Made by a program: the position numbers and the translations under genes | NCBI GenBank assembly: GCA_001931905.2 | Contig: MSJI02000266.1 | Coordinates: forward strand, 1-21,076 | DNA from: Cladosporium sp. IMV 00045 | Lineage: Eukaryota; Ascomycota; Dothideomycetes; Cladosporiales; Cladosporiaceae | Length of the DNA stretch: 21,076 nucleotides | Direction of reading: 5' to 3' | Shown: in pieces, positions 1 to 8,971 of the stretch | Layout: each line of letters starts with the position of its first letter | How positions within the stretch are numbered: position 1 is the stretch's first letter | Notes under the pieces: model-generated | Told to the model about the DNA's origin: nothing | What the model saw: the letters and a program-made list of their open reading frames with translations, nothing else | Database searches by the model: none

Positions 1-200
1 AAAAAAAAAACTAAAAAAAACTCCTCCAGCGCCTTCGCTTTGTTCCCAGTAAAATTTCAAAAAAGGTTTATCGTCTCGTCGCATCGTTGCTACCCTTTCC
101 ATCCCCGGAGAGGAGAGGGAGAAGGCATAGTGTCGTCAAATCGGGCGGTTCGGTGTAGCCGCGCGCGTCGTTATGAAAGGGAGAACTGAAATTACCCTCT
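1..200. other. Left-edge noncoding stretch, 3' flank of the minus-strand gene
   Basis: The first 60 bases are A-rich with two runs of 8 to 10 A, followed by GC-rich sequence with purine blocks. It lies just downstream of the stop codon of the minus-strand gene at 201-1043, so it probably holds that gene's 3' UTR and polyadenylation region. I see no coding sequence or RNA gene in it. Confidence 0.4.
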
Positions 201-1043
201 TCAAACAACACCAGCGCTCTTCTCCCCCGAACTCCTATGCCGGCTGTTATGGTTCAGGTGCAGATGACTCCTCTCCTTCCCCCTAAACCGAATCTCCTTC
301 GCAATCGCCGGCGCGCCATGGCCACCACTCCTGCTCCTTGAATCGTACGCGCGCCTATACTCGCCATCGCGCTTCGTGCGCCGCGAGCTGGGCAGGAAAC
401 TCTCCATAGCCGTCGCCGTGGGACTGCAGGAATTGTACCCTTCGTCGTCGTCCGCGTCGGCGGCGCTCTCCGACTCTTCGTCCGAGCAAACCGCGCGCGG
501 GATGCTGTCCGGCGGCGCGGCGACGGAGCATTGGTCCGACGAGCTGACCATGCGCGAGACTAGCGCGGCGATGTCCTTGGCGTGGTGGGAGGAGGCGCAA
601 AGCATGCGCGTGCCGCTTTGGCGCGCGCTGCGGCGGGAGGGCGAGTAGGAGCGTGCCGCGACGGCGTGGGAGCGCATGCGGCTTAGGCTTGTGGTGCTTG
701 TGCTGGTGCTGAAAGCGCGCGTGCTGCCGCTGTACGTCGAGTCGGCTTCGGAGTCGGAGCAGGAAGGGGCGGCGGGGGGGATGTCCCAGGCGGAATCGTC
801 GTCGGTGGTGTTGGCGTAGGCGTCGCAGGGCTGGTAGGCGATTTGGGCATCGGGGCGGATGCGTTGGCGGTCGAGTTCGGCGGCTAGGTCGGTCACGGAG
901 TAGCCTTGGGGTGGTGGGGGGAAGGCGGAGAGAGGCGAGCAGGGAGAGACGGAGCGTGAGGGTTCGCGGGTCGCGGGGCTTGTGCTGCTCGTGCTGCTTG
1001 TCCAGGAGGGAGAGCGCGAGAAGGTGAAGTTCTCGTCGAACAT
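201..1043 (-). CDS. Ser-rich low-complexity hypothetical protein, 280 aa
   Basis: This is one uninterrupted frame from an ATG at 1043 to a TGA at 201-203. I do not recognise the product. The N-terminal 45 residues are almost wholly Ser, Thr and Pro (SSTSSTSPATREPSRSVS). Residues 50-70 are the most ordinary, protein-like stretch (YSVTDLAAELDRQRI). A second Ser/Thr tract covers about residues 100-125. An acidic patch (DEESESAADADDDEG) lies near 185-200, and the C-terminus is basic and His-rich, beginning with a KEIRFRGKER stretch. There is no signal peptide or membrane segment. Low complexity, strong GC bias and absence of stops in the long frame could partly reflect composition, but the ATG, length and CT-rich leader on the coding strand favour a real gene. 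It looks like a mostly disordered protein, possibly regulatory; no function can be assigned. Confidence 0.6.
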   Translation of the reverse strand: MFDENFTFSRSPSWTSSTSSTSPATREPSRSVSPCSPLSAFPPPPQGYSVTDLAAELDRQRIRPDAQIAYQPCDAYANTTDDDSAWDIPPAAPSCSDSEADSTYSGSTRAFSTSTSTTSLSRMRSHAVAARSYSPSRRSARQSGTRMLCASSHHAKDIAALVSRMVSSSDQCSVAAPPDSIPRAVCSDEESESAADADDDEGYNSCSPTATAMESFLPSSRRTKRDGEYRRAYDSRSRSGGHGAPAIAKEIRFRGKERSHLHLNHNSRHRSSGEKSAGVV

Positions 1044-3851
1044 TGTGAGGGTTGGTTGGTGGTTTTGGGAGGTGGAGTGGAGAGGATGCCGATCAGTGGT
1101 GGTCTCGCTGCTGCTGTTGCTGAGAGCAGGTTGTTTCGGACTGCGTGTTATAGCATGAATAGGCGTATAGGCGTGTGCGTAGAGTGCGTTTGTGCCTGGT
1201 ATAGAGATACAGTGGAGGATGCTAGGCGGGGGTGGGAGGATTGTCGAGGTGATAGTCGCAGTGATAGTCGTGGGATTGACAGGCGGGCCGCAGATGCAGG
1301 AAAGAACGGCGGGCGGGCAACTTTAAAAGAAGGCGAAGACTTCCAGCGACTGGTAGAAGGAAGAATGACAAGAGGGGAAACACTGGCGTAAGGCGTGGGC
1401 GCGGTGGAGCCCTTGTTGACGCTTGGGCGTCGATGCTGATAGGGCGATGATGTAGGGGAGGGGCGAGAGTTCTAGGAGATGTCGAGATGTCGAGGTCTGA
1501 GACAAGTTGAGATGAGGATGAGAGACAGGGGGAGGGGATATCCTCCTGATGATTATGTTGACGGAAGTATGTTTCCAGGGTTGCATGTACTGATTGAGAG
1601 TATCTGCTGTAGAGTATTTCAACACACGGGAATAGTCTTGTCTGAGTAGGTAATGACTACGACTGACCACAACAACACGACAAAAGGCGCCGGCCAGATC
1701 ATGCTGGGCGGACATGGGGCGTTGCACTAGCCGGCAGCACTAGCAGGGGCATCACAGCCTTTCTCCCACTTTCCCATGCGACCTTGCGACGTCCGCCACC
1801 CACGATGGCGTAGTAGCACCCGATCGTCGCCTTCGAGAACTTCTGCCCGGCCCTTGCATCATCATCATCATGCGTCTCTGCACTCCTCCCCTTCGCTTGC
1901 CCTTCCATGCATTCATCCAGAAGCACATGGAAGCCGTGTCTGATGAGAGCGACCGTTCCCAACTGCCAACCATACCATGTATTGCACGGAAACACGAGAG
2001 AGCAAAAACTCTTCCAACACTTCAGACTAAACCGCATCGGCACATTGCTCAGCTGAAGGAAGCCTTGTCGCCCCTCCCTCCAACCTATCAAAACCCATTC
2101 CGCGCCCTCTCTACCCGCGAGTCAAAGAAACGCCGCAAGTCCTGCCTGCATGACTCCCCCTGCTCTCTCAGCCTCAGCCAGGCCAACCCCGGTAGAGACT
2201 TCGTAGGCGGCGCCTGTTAGCTTCCCGTGCGCTTCTCGACCTGTCAGTAGACTTTCGTCATCGGCCGAGAGTCAGCCCGTGCGGGAAGAGAGGCGATTGA
2301 GCAAGGCCGCGCGAAAAGTAAGGCCGACGATCGCCGCCGTCTCAGTGGGCGAGAAGTCTGTGAGGTGGAGATCCATCGTCCCGGGGGCACCAGGCATGAA
2401 AGAAGACCGTTCGCGACCTCCTCAACTTGGTACTTTGTCTGTGTACTTCGGGTGTCCACTTGTGTTTTTTTGATCATGTCTTTGTTTTGAATCTCCTATT
2501 CCTTTTAGCATGTTTCGCACGATATGAGGACATGAGACGACTCGTCAAATCGTCTTTCAGGTAAGACGTCATCTTGAAGTCCACATCTCCAAGGAGCCGT
2601 AGTGCGATATCTCTCAGCCATCACTCGAGATTTCACATCACAATCGGGCCGGCACTTTTGAGAGATCAAAATGCCTTTTGTTCCTTCAACTCCAACATGC
2701 CGCACTGCCGTGTGGAGAACCTAACAGGCACTTCCAGATCCTGTGAAATAGGCACGTGTACGACACTACACATCCCGCGAGATCTAACGGTCTACTAAAT
2801 CCAGGCGGCGAGATTTCAATCCTTCGCTATCCGGATAGATCGGGAGGGAGGGAGGACGGATTGGTGATGTCTTGAAGGGCTCTTTGTCACGAATCAACGT
2901 CTATCTTCCACCCACGGTTGGGTGTTGAGAGACCATAACTTCGATAGCTCGTGCAGTCTGATGAGATGTAGAGTCGTCCGTACACTACCCATTCCTCCTT
3001 TCGTGCGTGGATGGGTAGCATGTTCAAGGGCGCGTACAAACGCAATTCGTTTGCTGTGGTGCATGCATTATGCTATCTACACATTTCTTCTTAGGACGAG
3101 CGACGTTATCCTACACTTTGTCAATACGGGTGTAGCATCTGATTTTCTGGGAGAAAGACGACGTGTACATCTATCTCAAAGCCGATGAAGCCACGCTGTA
3201 AGAAGCATCAATCGTGACTGTCCAGATGTAAGATCATGCAGCGGGTGACGCTCAAGGTTACAGATGGGATAAGGCGAGTGATGGGTCTAACTCCCAAAGA
3301 AGATCATCGCTGCAAACTCGAGTCAAGGTGAAAGAAAGAGGTAAGGCATGCATGGAGCGGTTTTGAGTTGGCCTGATGATCCTTCTCCATGTTGACTTTG
3401 GCGCTACTCATGTCTCCCCGGTCAATATGGGAGATTAAGCATAAAATGACCTACTTTCAATGCAGATCCGATGCTGGACTAGTGTTGATTACTCAAGAGA
3501 GCAGTGCTTTCGATGGACTCGGATTTATTCGATCAAAGCCTCGTTCTTAAGGTCCCTTGATCTGCATGCGCTGCAAGCAGGCAGAAGAACGGGATCAGCG
3601 TTGTGTAGAGGAGATCTAGTTTGTTGTTGGTGTTTCTGATCTACGTCTAATCCGCCGTCTTTGTTTGGAAGTTTTTTCATGCCACCTTCGTGTTTTCCTG
3701 GCATGATATTGAAAGAAAATATGCAGATAGCGCCCCTCGAAACCCCCCAATTCATGTTTCCACCAGTTAAGGAGCTCACGATACCCACGAAACACCTTTT
3801 AGAGAACAAAGAAATGAAAAAGAAGTCTCTCCTCGCACAAACAACACCCTC
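1044..3851. other. Long intergenic region, no supported gene
   Basis: About 2.8 kb between the 5' end of the Ser-rich gene and the 3' end of the histidine kinase gene. Open frames of up to about 140 codons exist on both strands but overlap one another, often lack a true ATG, and show no recognisable domains. The first 500 bases are strongly purine-rich on the plus strand, so CT-rich in the sense of the gene at 201-1043, which fits a long fungal promoter and 5' UTR. A short CAT repeat sits at about 1858-1871. The last few hundred bases before 3852 are likely the kinase 3' UTR. Confidence 0.5.
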
Positions 3852-6800
3852 CTACTCCTTCCTCTTCCCCACAGCCAGCATCTTCTTCAACTCCGCGAAC
3901 TTAACCGGCTTCGGCAAAAAGACATCAATCCCCGCGGCCTCCGCCTCCTGCTGGGCCTGCGCGCTCGCCAACCCCGTGAGCGCAATGACATCCGCTTTCT
4001 TCAGCCCGTTCTCCTTCTCAAACTCCCTGATCCGCCTCGTCGACTCCATCCCGTCCATGACCGGCATGCTGATGTCCATGAGGACGTAGTCGAAGCGGCG
4101 GGAGGGGGCGTCAGAGTGCGGGCCGGGCAGGCAGGAGGCTTTGTACGCGTCTAAAGCTTCCTGCCCGTCTTCCGCTTCCGCGTAGCTGAATTTGTGCTTT
4201 TTCATGAACATCACCAGCAGGTTGCGGTTGATTTTGTTGTCGTCTACGAGGAGCACGTGCAGGGCTGGGGTTGTTGAGGGGGTGGTGCTGGTTGGTTGGC
4301 AGGCGGAGGCGAGGGAGTGGAGGGGTGGGGTTGAGGGGTCGAAGGGCGGTGGGGAGGGGTAGGAGACTGCCGCGCTCATGCTTTTGACGAGGTCGTTGGT
4401 TTCGCTTGATGTTGGGGGTTTGGGAGATGACATTGGGAGCTCGGTTGGGGTGTCGACAGGCTGTCGTTGCTCGATTGGCGGCTCTTCGGGCTCTTCTTCA
4501 GGGTAGGGTTCGTTCTGTCGGGCCTCTTCGGCTCTTCTGAGGCAGATGTTCAGGACTTTGGCGAGTTTGCGAGGGCCGCATCTGTGGGTTGTGAGCATTT
4601 GCTGTTTGTGGGTCTCTGTCAATCTTTGCTCGTCAGGGGCACTTACGGTTGAGGAATTACTTCAACAATCGAACCCAGATCGTTCAATGCTTGCTGCTGG
4701 TCTCGCGAAACTGAGATGGCCTCTTCCGCACTCATGTATATGATGATAATGGGAACTTTGTGGTTCCGACGCGCTGCTCGAGATTGGTTCTTATGCCATT
4801 CGACTAGTTCTTCCAGCGGGGGTGGTTCGCTGTACAAGTAAAAGTCTGCGTCCTCGCGGTCCATAATCTGAGATTTAGAAACGCGCATGCCGAACCAGCT
4901 TTCGCAGGTTTCACGAATTGTCTCCTCTAGTCGTGTGATGTGGTGGGTTGTGTTTCGATGAGGTTCCGGTTCCAGCAATACCAAGTGGTGACCGCGAGTC
5001 TTCTCACCTAGCGCACAAATGTCATCTTCGGGGGAAGTCGTGGCATGCTCAGTTGCTGGGGTCAAACTGAGATGCACATCAATCTCTGTCCCGACGCCTT
5101 GTTGTGATTTGACTTCTAATGTGCCACCAAGGGAATCCACAATAGATTTGACGATTGACAATCCAAGGCCAGTTCCGGGCTGGAATGGATCCTCTTGGCT
5201 GAAGGGAATGAACATGCGATCATGCTGGAATTGGTCAGACATGCCTTTTCCAGAGTCCGTCACCCGAAGGATCGCGTTGATTTTGGAGCTGTTCGGAACC
5301 TCCTGAGCCCGCAGTGAGACAGCAACAAATCCGTTCGACGTGTATTTCAACGAATTGCCCAGAAGATTCATAATGATCCTCCTGATAGCTCCCGGCTGGG
5401 TCCTTATCATCCAAGATCGTTTTGGAGAAACATCCAGTAGCAGAGAAACACCACCATGTGTGCCATCTGCGGCGCTGTTTTCACTGTTGGATTCAGTCCC
5501 CGCGTTCGCGTTCGATCCCGGTTGTCCATTCGTTACCGATCCAGCGATAGGCAGTTTCTTGAAGGCATGACCAGCGCTCACTGCCTCCGCCACTTCCTCG
5601 ACAAGCGTACCTAGGTCGATTTCTCCAGTCATACTCAGACTTTCGAGAGAAGAGTCGGAGGAGAGATTGACTAGCTTGTTTTGTTTGGCATGTCGTCTCA
5701 TCTGTGCACGACCGAGCTTGTTGATCTTACTGTAATCCAGGACGTGATTGAGGGTGTCCAGTAAAGTCCTTCCACAAGTCACAATGGATGTGATCAGACC
5801 GGATTGGTACGCATCCGCGGCTGTTTCAGAGAGGAACTCCGCAGCACCCAGAATTCCATGGAGTGGCGATCGCAGCTCATGGCTCATGGATGCGATGAAA
5901 GTCGTTTTTGCTGCCTCATTTCTCTGCATGTTCATACGCGTTACTTCGCTGACAATGCAATTTCCGAAGGCACGCAAGTACGACAGGTCTGAATCCAAGC
6001 TCATCATGCGTCCTGTCACTGATGTCCACAAGAAGCATCCAGCCATGAGTCGTTCCTCAGAGTGGTCATATAGCGGTATGAATACAACAGTCTTGGCTCC
6101 GGGGATTTTCTTGAGAAGCTCTCTATGATCCATCCGGCGCTTCCGTGCGCGGGTACGCCCAGCATTGTCCGGTTCATCAGTCCTGGTCGAAGTTGGTGAC
6201 TGGCGCCGAACTTCACGGTCGCTCGCTCCAGAATCATCCTCGGAGGAGACCCCTGAACCCTGGTCGGTAAAGGAGAACGTTTTGCCCTTTGGAAATAGAG
6301 AGAAGTATTTCTCCAAAGTACCAAGTGTCAAAGCGGAGCCGCTTTCTACATCTGCCCGAGCTTGATCGTCGGCAATGGAGAATGCGAGGATTTTGCAAGG
6401 CCGAGCCGTTGGAGTGCTATCGGAGTCTGATGTGTTTGTTTCCCAGCGTTCAGAGTCAGAGCTGGCAGAAGGCTCGCCACTTGAGGCGTCTTTTGGTATT
6501 TCGCCACTACCGTTTCCGGGCTGCGTTGAACCAGCACTCATCTGAGACATCGTGTCCATGTAAGAAACTCGTCCAGACGACGCTGTTGCTCCAAAGATAG
6601 CTGCACCGTCGGCAAGAGTTGATTGGCGTAGGATGTCAGCTGCCTTGTAGAACATTCGAGACATGCTGTCGCCTTTGACTGCTTTTCCCGTTCCTGATTT
6701 AGGAGTGTTCGAGGTTCGCATCTTTTCTCGGCGACCAGAGTTCCGGCTGACCAAAGGTGGCCTTTGTCGTTGTGGTGAAAGATGGCTTTCAGGTATGCGA

Positions 6801-7862
6801 ACGGGCTCATTAACCGGTTTGGCAGTATTTTCGGTCTCAACCTCATTGTCGCCGGAATCATCTTTCAAAGAGGTACAGCCTTCGATGAAAGATGCCATAC
6901 CTCTGACGATTCGCTCGCCCTTGAAGCGGTCTACCCTGTCTCGCGCCCCTATAATACTCTGTCAGCATCTCAGTCATGTTTGTGCCGTGATAACCGAAGA
7001 GGAAAGCGCCATATGTGATCGGCCCTTCGCAAATGATACGGCGCTTCTTAACAGACACCAATCGCTGCACAAAGGGTATGCCATGTGTTCCTAGCACTAG
7101 TGACTCCACATCTGGGTTGGGTAAATGGAAGCAACGTACTGCTCGATCGTTAGCAAGCCTCGGAGTTTTCTCCAGAATCGGGAATGTACTTTACCATTCT
7201 AAATGCTCTATGACGGACTGGGAAGTCTCTTGCATGAGCTTCAACTCGTCAACCTTCAAGGACTTGCGAGGGTGGTCGTCTGAGACTGCCACTGCTCCAA
7301 TCACGTAGCCGTTGCGTGAGTAGACAGGCACTCCGGCATAGAAACGCACGCCAGGCTCCGAGATAACATAAGGCCTGTCCTTGAAGCGGTCATCCAGTCG
7401 GCAGTCCGGGACAATGAGACCTTTGGCGGTGAATGTCTGGCCGCTCTCCTCGTCGACAGCTGTGCATACATTGAACATTGCATGCTCGCAGATGGCATCT
7501 GGCCTGGAAAGAATGGCACTGCCGAGCCACAGCTCATCAGACTCGGCGGTGCGGCTGCTAGTAAGTGAGACAGTCCGGGTGGCCTCCGCGAGGATATATT
7601 GACTGGAGGTGTCGATGAGAGAGATCATGCAGCGGCGTACGTCCAGGCGGAGAGCCACGAGCTGTGCAAAGGCCGTGAGTGCCTTGTCCCTCGAGGCCTG
7701 AGGTCGGTAGCCTTGCCCCTGGAGGTCGTGGATGGCGAGACTTTCCACATGATCAGCCACGGTCAGCGATGAGCCGTGAGCAGAGAGCCATGGCTGGTAG
7801 ACCCTATGCACCTCACGCTCTTCCAGAGATATCCGCGCGTTCGGCGAGGCGGCGGGAGCCAT
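3852..7862 (-). CDS. GAF-type hybrid histidine kinase (HisKA, HATPase, receiver), 1232 aa
   Basis: Exons are 7862-7196, 6948-4647 and 4581-3852. The start is the ATG at 7862; the open frame extends three codons upstream but only from a TTG. Residues about 55-222 form a GAF domain. After a Ser-rich linker and a second GAF-like stretch comes HisKA with the H-box SHELRSPLHG (phospho-acceptor His579). The HATPase follows: N-box MNLLGNSLKYT near 749-759, G1 DSGKGM near 786, G2 GTGLGLS at 814-820. The C-terminal receiver has the acidic pair 1103-1104, phospho-acceptor Asp1159 (LMDIS), Thr1192 and Lys1214, so it looks catalytically complete. The family passes phosphate from His to the internal receiver and on via a separate HPt protein to response regulators, usually in stress or environmental sensing. 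There is no membrane segment, so it is probably cytosolic. The second intron (4582-4646, GTAAGT...CACAG) is ordinary and joins IPQP to CGPRKLAKVL. The first junction is described separately. The ligand of the GAF domain is unknown. Confidence 0.9.
6949..7195 (-). other. Probable spliceosomal twin intron ([D1,2] stwintron) in the kinase gene
   Basis: A canonical 56-nt intron (7194-7139) begins GTAAAG, has the branch-like GCTAAC and ends GAGCAG. Removing it alone puts exon 1 in a frame that stops after about 30 codons. Its excision, however, joins the preceding G (7195) to TACGTT, creating a strong donor GTACGTT. From there a 191-nt external intron runs to TATTATAG at 6949, with TGCTGAC as a good branch point. 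Removing both gives EHLEWARDRVDRFKGERI, with the spacing expected for this kinase family between the GAF end and the GER motif. A simple intron 7194-6936 is also in frame but leaves the segment four residues short. Confidence 0.65.
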
Positions 7863-8797
7863 GCCAGGCAAGTCACGCGATGCCAGCAGATCTAGGTCAC
7901 ATATAGAGACGTTCAGAGCACGAAAAGGGCAGAAATTGAGATGGCAAGGCTACGAACATGGAGGAGGGAGTCAGCGCAGCGATAACAAACACCTCCGCAG
8001 AGAAAGCGCGCGGCTTGAAGGTGGCGGCGGCGTCGCATGCCCCGGCAAGGCGAATTTGCAAGCGATACCAAGCTGCCGGTTGTGGATGTTGTTCCATTGG
8101 AGCAGACTGGCTGTGATCCTGGTCGGGATCGTGATCCGGAAAGTGGGTCCTTCGGAAATGCGCAAAAGCAATGCAGGAGATTTGGTTTTGTGCGATCAAG
8201 GATTTGCAGGCTGGGATCGCTTGTCCGTAGACTCATGAGGAGCCTCTCCACCTCTATAGAACCCTTCCTTCCAAGACAACGCATGCCCTCCGAACATACG
8301 CGAAGACACCGTTTTCAAGACTGACGTTTTTCACACTGCAGACAGGTGATGCTAGCAAGCTAGTGGCAAACTTAGCCCACACCACGTGTGTCGGCCGGTT
8401 CGGAGCGTCTCAATAGTTAGGTCTTCGGGCTGTCATTAATATTAGGCTGTACTAGTTTGACAGTCTGTCCGCTCCTGTCAACTACCTCGGCAGTTGAAGA
8501 GAGCAACAGAAGACCTAGGACCAACTTCACTTGACGTCTAGTGATTCAAGTTTGCAAGCATGAAAATTCTCCGACTGATCAAATCCTCAACGAACAGAGC
8601 ATCGGCACTTGTAAGGAACACAGGGAACCCTGTCGCTGACCGGGTTCTCATAGCCTTACCCGATCAACGGTTTCGCTGACCTGTCCGTACTCGTCGTCAC
8701 CGCCGGCGCTACTGAGTCTCGACCGGTCTATAAGCACACAGCTATAGTGCCTTGAGATCTGGAGAGGCAAAAAAAAAAAAAAAAAAAGAGACCAAAA
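7863..8797. other. 5' flank of the kinase gene, no supported gene
   Basis: Upstream of the kinase ATG both strands carry overlapping open frames between about 7897 and 8324, with no recognisable product and mostly without convincing starts, so I read this as promoter and 5' UTR. Noticed inside it: a CACGTG palindrome at 8383-8388; an inverted repeat TTGACAG/CTGTCAA at about 8458-8482; and a 19-base A run at 8769-8787, which is the T run downstream of the degenerate 5S copy. Confidence 0.4.
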
Positions 8798-8924
8798 CAA
8801 ACAACAAGCGGAATTTCCCGATGGCCACCCACTATTACTGGTCGCCTGCTTTAGCAGTGCTCACGTATTGTTATACATTGCAGAGCGGTCAGGATGCTGT
8901 GGCACCCGATTCCTGTCTGACTCG
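8798..8924 (-). pseudogene. Degenerate 5S rRNA copy
   Basis: On the minus strand this segment aligns with the intact 5S gene of this window (13957-14076). Matching blocks are CATCCTGACCGCTCTGC against CATCCCGTCCGCTCTGC, GGCGACCAGTA against GGCGACTAGTA, AGTGGGTGGCCATC against AGTGGGTGACCATC, and the 3' end CTTGTTGTTTGTTTT against CCTGTTGTATGTTTT. Substitutions and small indels are spread throughout, and the 5' end no longer matches ACATACGACC, so the terminal stem cannot form. A run of 19 T follows on the minus strand, an expanded pol III-type terminator. Boundaries are approximate. Dead dispersed 5S copies are known in filamentous ascomycetes. Confidence 0.75.
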
Positions 8925-8971
8925 AGCTCAAAGGGTTAGAAAGTTGTTCTGACATCAGTTTTACTATCGCG

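Noticed and set aside
376..648. Plus-strand open frame inside the Ser-rich gene
   Set aside because: It is antisense to the longer minus-strand frame and reflects its GC-rich codon composition.
1699..2220. Overlapping open frames on both strands (130 codons minus, 116 codons plus)
   Set aside because: They overlap each other antisense, have no recognisable motif and no splice partners; most likely chance.
6936..7194. Simple 259-nt intron in the kinase gene with donor GTAAAG and acceptor GACAG
   Set aside because: It is in frame and cannot be excluded from sequence alone, but it leaves the GAF-to-GER linker four residues shorter than the family pattern and ignores the strong nested donor GTACGTT and acceptor TATTATAG.
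7897..8324. Several overlapping frames upstream of the kinase gene on both strands
   Set aside because: Mutually overlapping, unrecognised, and in the expected promoter/5' UTR position of the kinase gene.
8458..8482. Inverted repeat TTGACAG/CTGTCAA with 11-base spacer
   Set aside because: Only 7 bp arms; expected by chance in a window this size and not near a clear transcription end.
8640..8755. Possible third 5S-like fragment (CTACTGAGTCTCGACCGG region)
   Set aside because: Resemblance to the 5S internal region is weak and patchy, without matching ends; could be chance.
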